This document shows, one piece after another, positions 47,617-60,144 of a stretch of DNA of 64,000 nt (its first letter is position 1; the number at the start of each line of letters is the position of its first letter). Made by a program: the position numbers and the translations under genes. Location of the stretch: assembly GCA_009617715.1 (NCBI GenBank), contig VTFK01000008.1:1612001-1676000 (forward strand), given 5' to 3'. This DNA is from Plectrocnemia conspersa (taxonomy: Eukaryota; Arthropoda; Insecta; Trichoptera; Polycentropodidae). Under the pieces are notes generated by a model. That model did no database searches. It saw nothing but the letters and a program-made list of their open reading frames with translations, and was not told the origin of the DNA.

Positions 47617-49190
47617 AGTCGATGTGACATGATTGAATATCAAATTTGGCGAGAAGCAGTTATATTTCCAATTCAGAGGCGGCTGAATTTTTATGGCAAA
47701 TCAAAGATTTTTTAATATTTAAATGCGACTTTATAGATAGTTTTAAACAATAGTGTTTTTCATTGAAAAAAACACTCATACAGTTACAGTAGAAGTTTGG
47801 CTAATAATAAACTATTTAAGCTTTATATTTATTAATAAAGCGTGAAAAATAAAAATTGATAGTCCTTAAATAATTATTTAAATATTATATTATTTATTAT
47901 TAAACATAATAGATTTTCTGTGTAATTTTTAAGTAATGGTCACAAGTAAATCTGAGATGAGATATTCATCTTGTTCAGAATTACAAAATGTCTTGCATAA
48001 AAAATTATAAAAACTATTATTTCCTTAGGATCCTATGGCGTATTTAACTTCAAATAATATAAATACAGATTATTTCTATAAACGATACTACAAATTATAT
48101 ATTTTCTAGGTATGTTTTTATTTAACTTGAGCTTAGGTTTACCCGTTTTTTTTTTTTTTTTTTTCTCTTTTATACAATACATACAGGCAGTGTTGGATTT
48201 TATAGAATCTAATATTTCGAAAAATATGCAATATTGACTAAATTACAGGTAGCTCAAAATATAAAGTTAGGTTTTATATGTAAATATTGATACATAAAGA
48301 CGCTAAGAAATGATTATGCAAAGACTGTGAAATATAATCAATTTGGTTAGTATTTATTTATTTAAGAGAAATGTTTTGTGTTGTTGATTTTCTTAAAATT
48401 ACTCTTTGGCTCGTTTGGGTTATATTTATATTTGGGTAATTATAAATAATCCATAAGAGGTTATCGTCATAAAAATAATGATTTTTCATAAGTTTTATAA
48501 ATATAGAACTCCACTAAATTAATCTGATAAACAGTTGATTTAAAAAAATAAGAATATTAAAAAAAGGCTCATTTAAATAAATTAATAATATTTCTCAACC
48601 GATATAAAATTTTAAATTCAACTATTTTTTTTTTTGTAATACATTTCCATGTTTTGGTTCGGAAGACCAAATTAAAAATAACTTATTAGGACCAAAATAA
48701 GACTCACAAATGTGGATGAAATTGCCTCCTTATTTATCACAGTCAAGCATAATTCAGTAATATATTATGACACATACATTTGGTAAACATAAACGTAAAA
48801 AAATAACATCGATTACATATTCCTTAATTTGTGAGATAATAGTATGGATTTTAAATCCGTTTTATGCAAAATTTATCCGAAAATAAATAAATATGCTGAA
48901 CACCATACACATGTACGTATTTTTAAATTCAATATGTGAGTTTATCATCAACGAATTTTAATTTACTTATGCTGGTACATATGGCCTCTGAATTTATTCC
49001 AACAATGAAATTTTAATTCCAAATAATATACGTAAATAAAACAATAACCAAATTTTATCACCACGTGATATATTCCTTGAGCAATTGTTGGACAGAAAAG
49101 TATGATTAATTGCCTATGGTAGATTCAAAGCCAAATTCTTAAGAGCGATTCACGGTGAGCGACATTCTAAATTAATATTTTTTCTGTAAG
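47617..49190. other. AT-rich intergenic DNA with poly-T run
   Basis: A run of 19 T residues lies at 48146-48164. It could be the reversed A-tail of a retrotransposed copy, but nothing recognisable adjoins it. No gene was seen. Confidence 0.55.
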
Positions 49191-49194
49191 TAAT

Positions 49195-49275
49195 TGGACA
49201 CGTGACGTGTGTATTTGAACCGAAGACCTCGAATTTAACCTAGGCACGAACGCACCGGTTAAATTCGCCTTTGTT
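49195..49275 (-). mobile_element. possible tRNA-like SINE head, minus strand
   Basis: On the minus strand TTAACCGGTGCGTTCGTGCC precedes GAGGTCTTCGGTTCAAATAC, the latter a good match to RNA polymerase III box B (GGTTCAAATAC). Box A is weak. The neighbouring sequence does not match the other SINEs in this window. Confidence 0.3.
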
Positions 49276-49798
49276 ATGATCATACTTCTTTAAATAAATT
49301 ATAAATATATTTATATTGATTTGTATATCTAGATAAATAATTATACTTAGATAGAAAGTATTTAGTTAATGAATTAAGATATTCAGAAACAAGTTTTTAT
49401 AGACAAGGCAGATATTCAATAATAATAAAAAAACGATTAACAAAAATTTTTTATAAAGAATCAGTCATGGTTCCTGATATTAGACTATTATATATATACA
49501 TGCATTTATTTTAAAATACAATTAATTGATACTCTATATAAAAATCGTTAAATTATTTTAGACATGCAATTATATACCTCTAAGCGATATTCCCTTATCT
49601 AATTTTCTAACACCTAGCTAGTCTCAAATGTGTATTAAATTGATGTATATTTATATTAATAATTAAATATTTTTATTAAAAATTATTATCAAACATTAAT
49701 ATGTATATAATCGTTCTTTAATGGCACTTCTGTAATATCCATGTGCTTCGTTTAATATATAATACATAATATCAATGCACAATAATTAAAGTAAAGAC
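49276..49798. other. AT-rich spacer
   Basis: I see nothing supportable before the Tigger element. Confidence 0.5.
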
Positions 49799-49800
49799 TA

Positions 49801-50788
49801 CTGGCGGCCCTCGACTTTCGCACAATTCAGTATTTCGCACATTTAAAAAAAAAAATTTTAATTTAATTTTTTTTTTAAAAACGTTCTGATAGCGGTGAAT
49901 CTTTTGCTTCAATCGGACGTTCGTATGATACAAACAGGTCTACGATTTGTTAAATTTTGCAAAATAAAAATATAATTAAAGAATACGTTAAAAATTGTGG
50001 AAAATAAAGATATATTTCCACAATCTTTGATGATATGTTTCCAAAAAAACACAGCAAAAAAAAAACATGGATGAAATGGAAAATCTTTGTCATCGTAGAT
50101 CGATGACCAACATCAAAAAAAAAGATGTCCCTCTGAGTATTTCAATTATTCAAGCAAAAGCTCTTAGTTTGCACAAAGATTGGAAGGATAGATTAAAAAA
50201 ATATTTTAACACGGTTTTTCAAGCAAGTAACGGTTGGTTTTACAATTTTAAAATGAGGTATTCTTTTCATAATATTAAATTTACTGGAGAACCGGCTGAT
50301 GCGGATAAAGATGCTGCAAAATAATTTATTTCCTAATTATCCAAAATAATTGAAGATGTAGAATATTCCTCTAGCCAAATATTTAATGTAGATGAGACAG
50401 GTTTATTTTGGAAAACTCTTTAACAATGAAAAATATGAATGAAGCCTTCACGCACCTTGACAAATTTTTAAATATTATGGAAGAGTGTGATCTCAATGGA
50501 GAACGCATATCTCAAGTGCGTAGGGCGATCAATAAAAATATAGCATGTTATAAAATACTATATGAAGAAAAGAAAATAGTGAAAAACAGTTAACTCTTGA
50601 TAACTTTTCAAATGAAACACCCGCAAACCCCACTTTATCGTGTCTCTTAAACATATTATATTTACTTGATAAATAAATATTGTAAAATACACACAATTTC
50701 AATTTTTTTACTTCCCTCGACTTTCGTACATTCAACATTCGCACACATTTTCAGAAACCAATTATGTGCGAAAGTCGAGGGCCGCCTG
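49801..50788 (+). mobile_element. complete Tigger/pogo element, internally deleted (988 bp)
   Basis: The terminal repeats are CTGGCGGCCCTCGACTTTCG at the left and, reversed, CAGGCGGCCCTCGACTTTCG at the right, each flanked by TA (49799-49800 and 50789-50790). Inside, 50067-50324 starts at a true ATG and encodes a CENP-B-type helix-turn-helix region (VPLSISIIQAKALSLHKD, FQASNGWFYNFKMR). In a shifted frame QIFNVDETGLFWK (about 50378-50417) is the start of the DDE domain. The sequence then jumps to the C-terminal tail (MNEAFTHLDKFLNIMEE, VRRAINKNIACYKILYEEKK, then SQLTLDNF). The DDE centre with the remaining catalytic acids is deleted. The right end holds an extra inverted copy of the terminal motif (CCTCGACTTTCGTACATTCA at about 50714), forming a 75-base fold-back. 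Confidence 0.93.
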
Positions 50789-50790
50789 TA

Positions 50791-51349
50791 TTGTATTAAC
50801 ACTTTTATGGTTTTAATTTTTAAAAATAAACCCTCGATTTTAAAACAAAATTTAAGGAGATTCACGGCAAAAAATAACCGATTTCATTATTGAATGAACG
50901 TACTAAATATTCAAATTGTAATGTGCGCATAATGATGCAATTTTTATTCGGTTTAAAATGGCATTTTGATGACCGAGCTTTCCGCTTTAAAGCCTTCACG
51001 GCAATAAAAGGAGATTGAGTATACCAACACGCTGTTTAAAGACAAGGACTGCGGTTCGATATTGGATCAGATGTTTAAAGAACTAAGAACCTGGGTGAGA
51101 GGGGTAATCTGAATGAAAGTTTAACCGACCGTTTTACGGTTCGTTATAACTGAAATTAACAATTATTAAAAAAATGTATCACAAACGAATAAGTTCAAAG
51201 AAAAACCTCCGCATTTTAAATTGTAACATCAAAGAAAATCACAGCTTTTTTAATTAAAAAGTAAATTAAATAACGCCTATTTGACTCGATAGTTAGAAAA
51301 TACACTGAAACAAGCTGAACCAAAATAAATTAGCAATTAATTAGTTTTC
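50791..51349. other. AT-rich spacer
   Basis: I see no gene or repeat boundary here. Confidence 0.5.
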
Positions 51350-51394
51350 TACTACGTCGCAATATTTTGAATAAAAAAATATTGTGACGTAGTA
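51350..51394. repeat. 45-base hairpin
   Basis: TACTACGTCGCAATATTTT (51350-51368) faces AAAATATTGTGACGTAGTA (51376-51394). Eighteen of 19 positions are complementary and the other can form a G-U or A-C juxtaposition in one strand. The loop is seven bases. It could be a small palindromic element. Confidence 0.75.
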
Positions 51395-53205
51395 ATATTT
51401 CATTCGATATTGTATAACGAGTTAACTGTATTTTTAATTTAATCGAAGCCGTATTAAATCTATCCTATGATACAGATGAAATAAATAAATTCAATAATTA
51501 TTCATATTGAGTTTGTTTCTATCTTTCCTGATCCCCAGCACGTGCGTTTCTAGCTAGTCTGAATATTACCATTTTATTACTGTGCATTCAATTTGCATAC
51601 CTAGATGTCGTATTTTGTGTTTAATTAACACTGAACAATCTATGTTGTTTTCCGTTGCCTTTTTAACTTGTCCTATCTAACATAAAACTGTATCCGTTAA
51701 AACCGCATCGTCTCTAAACCGCATTGTATAATATTATTTATTCACAAGTCACGCTCAAAAGATAAATTCGAGATAATAATTTTGTCAAGCGTTATCGCCT
51801 AAAGAAAACCTCAATCTTTCATCGCTAGACTTCCGCCAGGACCTTTACATTTATCTTTTTATTTAATATTCCCACAATTCGCAGGAAAGAGGAGACCGGA
51901 TAACGACGATAGTGGTTTACCAGTAGTTTAACTATGTTGAATCGAAAACAATAATATTATCATGGTTAACCATGACAAAATCTTATCGAAAATAACGTCG
52001 GTGGTTATCGGTGTATTTTTAAAAATCATTGAAAAATAAAAAGGTTATTAATATCCACCATTTTCGTTAATTATTTAATAAACTTTCAAATACAATGTTT
52101 ATTATTTAAATAAAAAAATATTTACTCTTATTATGTAAATATATAAACAAGACTTGTATTTTATAATATTTATTATATTGAATTTATAAACTACATATTT
52201 TAAAAGCATTTAAAATACATTCAGCTACAAAGGTAAAATAAAATCACTCTTGATTTTAAATATGTTATTAAATTGCTTAATTATAAAACATTACTTATAG
52301 TACCGTTAATCAACCGTATAAAAGATAAAACGGTCGACAAAAAATACACCTGTTGAATTTAGCGCATAACACACTTATAAATCAGATTAATGAATTAAAA
52401 AAAAATAGTAAGAACTTTACATCTAGCAAAAAAATACAAGAATTGAATACATATTTTTTTCAAAAAAAAAAAACACCGATAAGATTATTTTAAATTATAA
52501 TTTAAGGTCCTAAGAATAGTTAAAAGTTAAAAGCCATACAACGTACTATGTTACACTACAAATACAAATATTTAATTAAAGCAAATGTTTATTTTTTTAG
52601 ATTTAACCTGTTTTGCCGAATAATTCTAAATCAAAAACATCAATATTAAAAAAAAGCAATACATAAAACAATAAATAATTCACGCAATGATTACGATATG
52701 TCAACACATTGCTTTTCAATTTTATTATTGTCAAGTTTATAGGAAGGGCAGAAAACTGCATGCCTAACTAAATTCATAGAAATAAAGTAATTTTAATATT
52801 TTTATTTTATATTTTATTTTCTAAAAAGTTATTTATATACATATTTAATGTAATTTAAAGAAACAATAAAGTTTTATACTGAATATGTCCACCGACGCCA
52901 CCGATGTATAGATTATCAAATATTTATGAATATATCGTATAAGCGCTATTGTTAATTTTAATATTCTATAAATTTATAGTTGAAAATATTGATAGTAAAA
53001 AATAAAAATACAGGTATTTTTCAATCGGATTATGCACATTCAATAACAGGATGCGGTATTCGATAATACTGCAAAATGAGAGCAAGAAAAAAACACTTAT
53101 TATCTCCTACCGACCATCATTTTTTTCCAGATTAGTTTTCACGAAAAATACGTAACTAAAAAACTCGAAACGAATCGTTCACAGGCTGAAATCTTTTATA
53201 AAGAG
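51395..53205. other. AT-rich intergenic DNA
   Basis: A/T-rich throughout, with a modestly balanced patch at 51500-51960 that has no convincing exon. Confidence 0.55.
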
Positions 53206-53209
53206 GTTA

Positions 53210-53480
53210 ACAACGTGTAACGCTATTAGGGGCGGAGTTGTGCGGGAAATGGGATTATTTCATTAGTACATTAACCGGGGATATCCCGCGATACTATATC
53301 ACGTTTCTGACAATCCACCCTCACTCGGAGAGAACAGCTTAATTGCCACTTTATTTAATATTGAATGTCATAATTCGTTAAGCGGCTACGATGGTTCGTG
53401 AGTTGAGAAGGTACTCAAGGATCATATAAGATCTGATCAACCGTACGGAATAAAAGGTTGAGGATCGCTGATCATGCGTC
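53210..53480. promoter_or_regulatory. balanced-composition island
   Basis: Contains GGGGCGGAGTTGTGCGGGAA and ACCGGGGATATCCCGCG, which includes the palindrome GGGATATCCC-like core. No reading frame is convincing. Possible conserved non-coding element. Confidence 0.25.
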
Positions 53481-53760
53481 TAGAAAATAAAATGCATGAG
53501 AATAGTATTAAGGATTTTTTTTATGAACACTGAAAATATATTTGGTTGCTAGAAAAAAAATCATGTATTTTGTTTGTATTCAATGAAATTATCATTTTTA
53601 TGTTAAATTTGTATTTTAATAACATCGGCTTCGATTTTATCAATAATTTTGCTCCAAATTGGGCTATTGAACTGAAGATTAAAAATAATCAAATAAGAGT
53701 ATTTTTTAATAAATTCAAAACGGGTAATAAAACAGATCTGTTCAAAAATTAAACAATTAT

Positions 53761-53940
53761 GTGGGGGCCGATTTATTTGCTCACAAGCTAGCGGCACTGG
53801 ACAATATTGACGTGGCTCAGGTTGGCAGCGCCTTATCCAATATCTATGTAACTATCACCTAACTTAAATTAATACTACTGTAGCGGTCCAATCTATTTCT
53901 AAATGTCACTCGTCACCATCCGCCTGTCCATAATAAATAG
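53761..53940 (+). repeat. dispersed repeat, copy 2 of 2
   Basis: GTGGGGGCCGATTTATTTGC followed by TCACAAGCTAGCGGC matches the start of the repeat at 26232 in the same orientation. Downstream similarity is weaker. The opposite end was not identified. Confidence 0.55.
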
Positions 53941-55135
53941 ATTTAAGTAATATTAGTAAAGTAACAATGCAATGATAGTTCCAAAAATGTCTTTAGAAAA
54001 AAGTTTGGTGTTAGTAATCTAACAGTTCTGAATCACTTGCGAAACAAAGTGGATCCTTTACGACAACAGACGCGGTCTGCATAATAGTTGAATATATCGT
54101 GAAACAAATATAAAGTAATTAAAACGCTTGGTATATTTCACTACATTTTTTTTGTTGATTAAACCGATTTTTCTAGAAATAATTGGATCTAAAAATTAAA
54201 TTTAAAAATAAAATCAGACAATGCGTAATTTTAAATGATTTTTTTTATTCTCCATACTTAACAGATACCTCACTAACTTTTTAAGCGCATACTTACTCCC
54301 AAAAGGACTTATATTTTTTATCAAAGCCCATAATTCCGAATTGTATACCACCGGAATAGATAATTAATTATATAAAATACTTGGACCTACTCTTATATAT
54401 AGTATTAAAATTCTATATTGGTTTCCAGTTGCCTCTAACACTGATACTATTACGCAATTACGTAATGTGTACTTGCAAATAAATGCATAGAAATTCATAT
54501 GTAGTGCTTTGCTGCCACCCTCCCCTAGACCGACATATAAAATTCGACACTAGACACAGTCTTGCTCAGACGAGAGGGGTTGATCCAGTAATTGAGTTAT
54601 TCGTGGGGGTTGCTCGTAACTCACGAGCGCATTTCGGCAGTGCAAGGGCAAGCATTAATTTATAGCTTAATTCTAACGACGGGATACTCTCGGCAATTTT
54701 TCTAATGATGTAGAAATTCTATTATTTATATTTATTGTATGCGATGAACGTTTTATTGGATCGCTCTTAATTCGATATGAAATTAGTGAATGGATACTAT
54801 AACTTTTGCTTCACTACGACATCATAAAGTTACTTACTGAAGTGTTATTATTTGAACCAAATATTTATATTTACGAGCTTTAATATGGGATGGATCTAAA
54901 CTTATTCTACATTCAATATAATTAATTTTATTCAGAACAGAAAGTACAGAAAGCGTTGGCTTATCAATTATTTTTTTATTTTCTGATTATGTTATATATT
55001 ATATATATGTCTAGTTAAAATTAGTTATTGAGCTAAATAAATTATTAAAATAAATAATAATTGGAAATTATTGATTAGTTTTCTAATAAGCTTTCTACAT
55101 TCGCCAGGCGCAACGCAAAGTGGTTCATCTTTAAT
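53941..55135. other. AT-rich intergenic DNA
   Basis: A balanced patch at 54480-54670 has a 60-codon plus-strand frame starting at a true ATG (54483), with no domain or splice support. The rest is A/T-rich. Confidence 0.5.
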
Positions 55136-55139
55136 CAAA

Positions 55140-55450
55140 CAATCCTTTTTTTTGCTTGAATCAGGGGATAACGCTTAGCGTGTCTGGTCTCAATATAGAC
55201 CTCTTAGAAGTCTAACACTACAGCGGACCACCAATGAGAACCGCCAAACTTGTGTCCTGGGCCGGTCTGCCCATTGAAGACTCCACCACAAATGAACAGA
55301 CGCTGAGCTTTCGACTTTTACCGCCTAGACTGCAGCTTCCACGCCTCATTCACAGATCAATTCATCCATTAGAGGAGTATACGCCATCTTTGCAGATAGT
55401 TAACTAGTTATCTGGGGTTAAAGACACCAAATAAACGCATCATCACTGAG
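55140..55450. other. balanced block of unknown nature
   Basis: The composition resembles coding DNA more than the flanks do. On the minus strand fragments such as ESSASVCSFVVESSMGRPA and SLAVLIGGPL are broken by stops. It could be a decayed gene or retroelement segment. I recognise no family. Confidence 0.3.
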
Positions 55451-55855
55451 TAGTGGGAGTATGAAATTATACATTCATGCGTTATTTAATATTTTAAAAA
55501 TCATTTGAAATGTTATTATTCTGAAGTAAAAAATGACATATTGTTGAGTAAGCCACTAATATTTAAAACGCCTATATTATATGTATGTATTATAATTAAA
55601 ATAAATTATAAACAACAAACAATTTGTTAAAATGTAAATAAAACATTCAAAATACGATTCTAAGTAGTTTCCCATCATACGTGTATTTTACAGAAAAAAT
55701 TTAAATTGATTACTGAGAAGTGTATAAAAAACACAATTATCCAATTATGATATTAAAAATTGTTGAACACTAATTTCCTCAATTATTAAAATATATAGTT
55801 AAATCAAAAGATATATATATATATATTTATTTATCAACCCAATTCGTAATAGTTA
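55451..55855. other. AT-rich spacer with AT microsatellite
   Basis: An (AT)n run lies at 55811-55827. Nothing else was seen. Confidence 0.5.
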
Positions 55856-55859
55856 CACG

Positions 55860-56270
55860 AGTTTATTAGATAGGTCTTTTGCGTGTATTTTTAAGTCGAA
55901 CGTGGTTGAAAAAAGGTTTAGCTCTAACCGATATAGTACGCCCGTATCCACACGTACATTAGGTAAGAGATTTAGGTTTTTCCACCGGCGCCGTAATCAG
56001 TTTCGGCGTCAGCGTCCGCACCGGATTTTCCAGTTTAACAGGGCGTGTTTTTCGTCGGGGCCCCAAGTCAATTTTCATATCGTCGGGGGCCCTGACGGGG
56101 CTGGAATGGGCCCCAGCCGTTATTATAATTCGCGCAGATAAATAACGCCGGATGGGCCGAGCATAAGTCGATTTCGCGAGTTAGTGCGGTCAGCCGGGAA
56201 CAAAATTCAATTTTACGCCCCAGGTTTTTTCTTGTGGTCTCCTAATGCCCAACGATCGGACCGCCCCTGG
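55860..56270. promoter_or_regulatory. GC-rich island
   Basis: One of the most GC-rich blocks of the window, with GGGGCC/GGCCCC words in both orientations (56058-56114) and GGCGCC. A 79-codon plus-strand frame crosses it but is Arg/Phe-rich and has no domain. A regulatory or promoter-associated element is likeliest. Confidence 0.3.
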
Positions 56271-58155
56271 CTCGAAAGCATACACTCATCCGATTATATT
56301 GCTAGGACGTGTCTATAAGTCTAGCAGTGTGCAAGTCAAGTCAGTAGATACAAAATATGTATATTTTATGTTTCAGTCGTTGACTTCGAACGTTGCACTG
56401 TTATGTATAGTCCATATTACACTATTAAACTAAAATTACACATATCAGAGTATTTATTTAAAAAAAATATTTATTCTAATATGGAAGTTGATTGTTAAAA
56501 CTGACTTATGGAATATTATATATGGCTTTCAGAAGAAGATTAAACAAAAAAAAATCACGAAAAATCATTTGGAATTAAAGACAATATAAATTGTTAATAA
56601 TTAACATTTTGTGTATTATTTTACTAGATATTAACCAGGGATAAATAAAGCATTAAAAGCATTACACAAATTTTAATATTTATATTTGGTAAATATATAA
56701 CTCAATAAATGTTTTCTATCTTACGATACATATTATATCAAAGCCTAAATTAGGCAAGAAAATTAACTTTCATCATAAATTTAATACTAAATAAATTATG
56801 TCAGACGCAAATAGGAAATATAAAAACGTAAAATTTAATAGCACTTTTACAAAATTAAAATATTAAAATAAATTAATATGAATATTCCTCGCTTAATTTA
56901 TAAATTATAAAATAACATCTTATTTATCTCACTTAATTTTTTTTATTTTAATTATAAATAAAAATCTGATACTCGTTCAGCGTTTAATCTCTCAAGTATT
57001 CATTAAACTAAACACAAGAGCTTTCGAAAGCACGCATTATCGTGACGTTTATTCATTTATCCCTCAGAAAAGCTGTAATTACGCCGATTTGTTCAATTAT
57101 AAAACCGTTCGCGTGTTTTATAAAATGTACTATTGTAAAAAGTAAAGGGTTGACAAATCGTCGAGCAAATTACAGCACTTTTTTTTCAATCCAACCGATC
57201 GACTATCTACCCTAATGTGCTCGGAAGCGATTTTCTGAAAAGTTGCATTGTTGTACATGTACACATCGCGAAAGCTTTGCCAATTTTCTTATGAAAACTT
57301 TCAACAAAACGACTTGCACGAAAATTGCATCTGGTCGTTGTGAGATTTTAGGATAAAATTAGACAGAGACCAAGAGTGACAGACAAAGATACTTAATTAA
57401 GCAGTTAAATTTAGAGATTTTCAAAAAGCACACTGTGTTTAGCAAACCGTTTCATAGAACAATATAATTTAATAATATATGTTGAATAGTATGGTATTAA
57501 ATAAATATATTATTATAATTCAAGGCTAAGTTTTTTTTGCTAAAGTATCTTTAATTATTATAAATGATAACCTAATTAAATCATATATTATCTGTTCTTA
57601 TAATGAGACGTTACGTAACGTGTGAATAATTTTTATATTTGTATTGCATATATTAATTTTGAGATATGATAATTTATCAATATAAATAATGGTATCTCAC
57701 ACGATATATAATAATTCACTATAAGTATTGTCATTAAATAAAACATTCGACAAGACAAGGACAGAAAATACAAAAAATAGGCATAAAATAAACGATAGTA
57801 AACTGATTTGTAAATATTATATATTTTAAATATATAATTTTGTACGCTACCTAAAATTATTTACAAAGATTTTTGCTGTTGTTTGTCCGAAGACGATTTA
57901 TAATTTAAGAATATAAGTTTAATTCCAGCTGACATTAATATGTACACTATAAATTTAAAAATATAGTAGATTTTTTGTAAAATGCATATATTTGGTCCAT
58001 CTGCAGTCATTGCTGGAATTTCTGTTTAGAAATTTTATATTTTTCCGAAATAAAAGGATTTAAGTTGAACCATTCCATAATAAAAATAGACCGAAATTAA
58101 GTAAATACCGAGGTATAATTATATATTGTCTCTTTAAATTTTAATCTAGAAATCT
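56271..58155. other. AT-rich intergenic DNA
   Basis: Mostly A/T-rich, with a balanced patch at 57000-57330 and a 12-base palindrome CGTTACGTAACG at about 57608-57619. No gene was seen. Confidence 0.5.
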
Positions 58156-58159
58156 CTAC

Positions 58160-58790
58160 ACACTAATATAATAAGTTTCGCCTTTCCATATATCAGACAT
58201 TATAGTTCAGCGCTGTCAGACTTTTAGCACATTGGTTCACCGATTGATCGGCGCCGTGAGTCTTAAAGGGTTAATTCCGTATACACAGATTCAATACAAC
58301 CGCATTTTTATTTTCGTTCAATAAAATCATCGCACTGTAACGCCGTCGCGTAAACTTTTTGGTTTGATCGCGCGTTTTATCGCCGACACGCCACAAGAAT
58401 CGGGCAAATGTATGCAAATTCTGTTGCAAAATCGGATCTGGGTCCTTCTCGCTCCGAGCGTTTCATATCGTATGCGGAATCTGTCGAAATTTGTCGCGGC
58501 GGCGGCTAGCTTCCAAAAGCTTCGGTCGCGAGCTTTTCCTCTTTCGCGCGCGGAGAGCTTTTTGGAAGCTCGCCAACGAACGGTGACTCACACGGGCGCC
58601 GTTTACGAAACCGGACTCGGATATATCCGAGTCGTTTTGTCGAGTGTGAATATTGCATGTCATACGTCCGACGAATTTTCGAATGAATTATTTATAAACG
58701 AAGGACGCCGCTTGCGGTGTGCGTTTATTGTGTGTGCATATGTGCATACAGATTGTTCCGTAAAAATATATATGCACTCGTTTTGATTTA
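58160..58790. promoter_or_regulatory. GC-richer island with hairpin
   Basis: CpG-containing sequence with overlapping open frames on both strands. The plus-strand frame of 140 codons (58364-58786) does not start at ATG and reads no recognisable domain. Within it AGCTTCCAAAAGCT (58508-58521) and AGCTTTTTGGAAGCT (58556-58570) are inverted copies separated by 34 CpG-containing bases. The left border carries CTTAAAGGG-TTAA (58262-58274), a piggyBac-like right end. Possible promoter or conserved element. Confidence 0.3.
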
Positions 58791-59575
58791 AGTATAGTAA
58801 CGCAAGGTTTCATGGAGGACTTACTATTCTAAAATAATAAATATCGAAATTGCGACACGATCTAAACCATCGCCAAGATGTCGACCACGAAAAAAATTAA
58901 GCTAACCCGTGGGAGTAAAACAGACAAGCAGTACTAAAAAGACAAAAAAAGCACACGAATGTGTATTTAAGATTTAAGATAAAAACTGTTTTGAATAATG
59001 CATAATTTTTTTTAATGCATTATTTTATACTTTCGGGTTTTGCGAGCGTGACTTTGCAGCCAAATATACACTGGAAAAGCTGGTAACGGTTTATTTTATA
59101 AACACATAAATTACCACATATATAGAGAAATGTATGATGGATGCCGCTATTAGGCGGTCTTGGAAGACAAGAGTGTCTTTACTGGCGTATCGAGTCGTAT
59201 TATTGTCAGCTGGGATTTGTCGTGATGCTCTGTGAATGATGGTTTGAAATAGCTTTGGTAAATCGCAGATGAGGATTTTTGCAAGCCAATCGTATCGCTT
59301 CTCTTTTTATTTTTTATATTATAATATATAAGAATCGATGTTTATATAAATACATATTAATCTTTATTAAGATTTTCAGTTCAGTAACTACACTATTAAA
59401 AACAATTGGAGCATATTAATTCATTGTGGATTATAAACTAAATTCACTAGTAATCCATCTGATCGATGTGTTCTAGTTTTACTGTACCAAAATTAGCACA
59501 CATTTTTATGGAACACTCCTTTATGCGATCGTCGCATGAATGAGAGCGAGTTTTCGCAAGTTTAATACTGGCATG
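58791..59575. other. intergenic DNA
   Basis: A balanced patch at 59030-59250 (GATGCCGCTATTAGGCGG) lies among A/T-rich sequence. No exon was supportable. Confidence 0.45.
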
Positions 59576-59579
59576 TTAA

Positions 59580-59770
59580 CCCTTTGCGTGACACCCGACC
59601 GTGACCTGTCACTGACATGCCTAATTAATACTGTTCAATGCAGCAGTACCTCGTTTTATACGGCTAATGAGACGGGCTACTGTTAATGTCGAAAATTAAT
59701 CACAGTCGTATTGCTTTTTTCACTGCCAGTCGACATTATACTATTTTGGTAGTCGGCGTTTAACCTTTTA
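59580..59770 (+). mobile_element. piggyBac-like end and palindromic segment
   Basis: TTAA (59576-59579) is followed by CCCTTTGCGTGACACCCGAC, the typical form of a piggyBac terminal repeat. GTTAATGTCGA and TCGACATTA face each other further in (about 59680-59737). No matching right end with TTAA was found within the next kilobase, so the extent is uncertain. Confidence 0.35.
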
Positions 59771-60140
59771 CTATGTCTATGGTATTTTTATGACATAAAA
59801 TTTTCATCAGTAGCTGATTGAATATTTTATTTTCGCATTTAAAAATATATAATTATTGCTTAAAATCTCATCTAATATTTACTGTAAATTCCTATTATTA
59901 CAATATTTGGGTATCGCGATGGACTTTAGATGATGAAAGTTCTAAAATTACACAAATGAGAAAATCTTTGAAAATAACAGTCTAGAATAAATATTTTGCT
60001 ACAAAGGTAAGATATTTATATTCACATGTAAACTTTGCTGATTTAAGATGCTATTTATTTCAATTAATTTTGTTTTTTTAGATGTCAAAATAATTTATTA
60101 CTCGTTGTCACATTGTTTTACAAAATACTACAATATTTAA
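59771..60140. other. AT-rich spacer
   Basis: I see nothing supportable in this stretch. Confidence 0.5.
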
Positions 60141-60144
60141 AATA

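Noticed and set aside
58364..58786. 140-codon plus-strand frame, the longest in the window
   Set aside because: It does not begin with ATG, overlaps an open frame on the opposite strand in GC-richer DNA, and shows no domain or splice structure.
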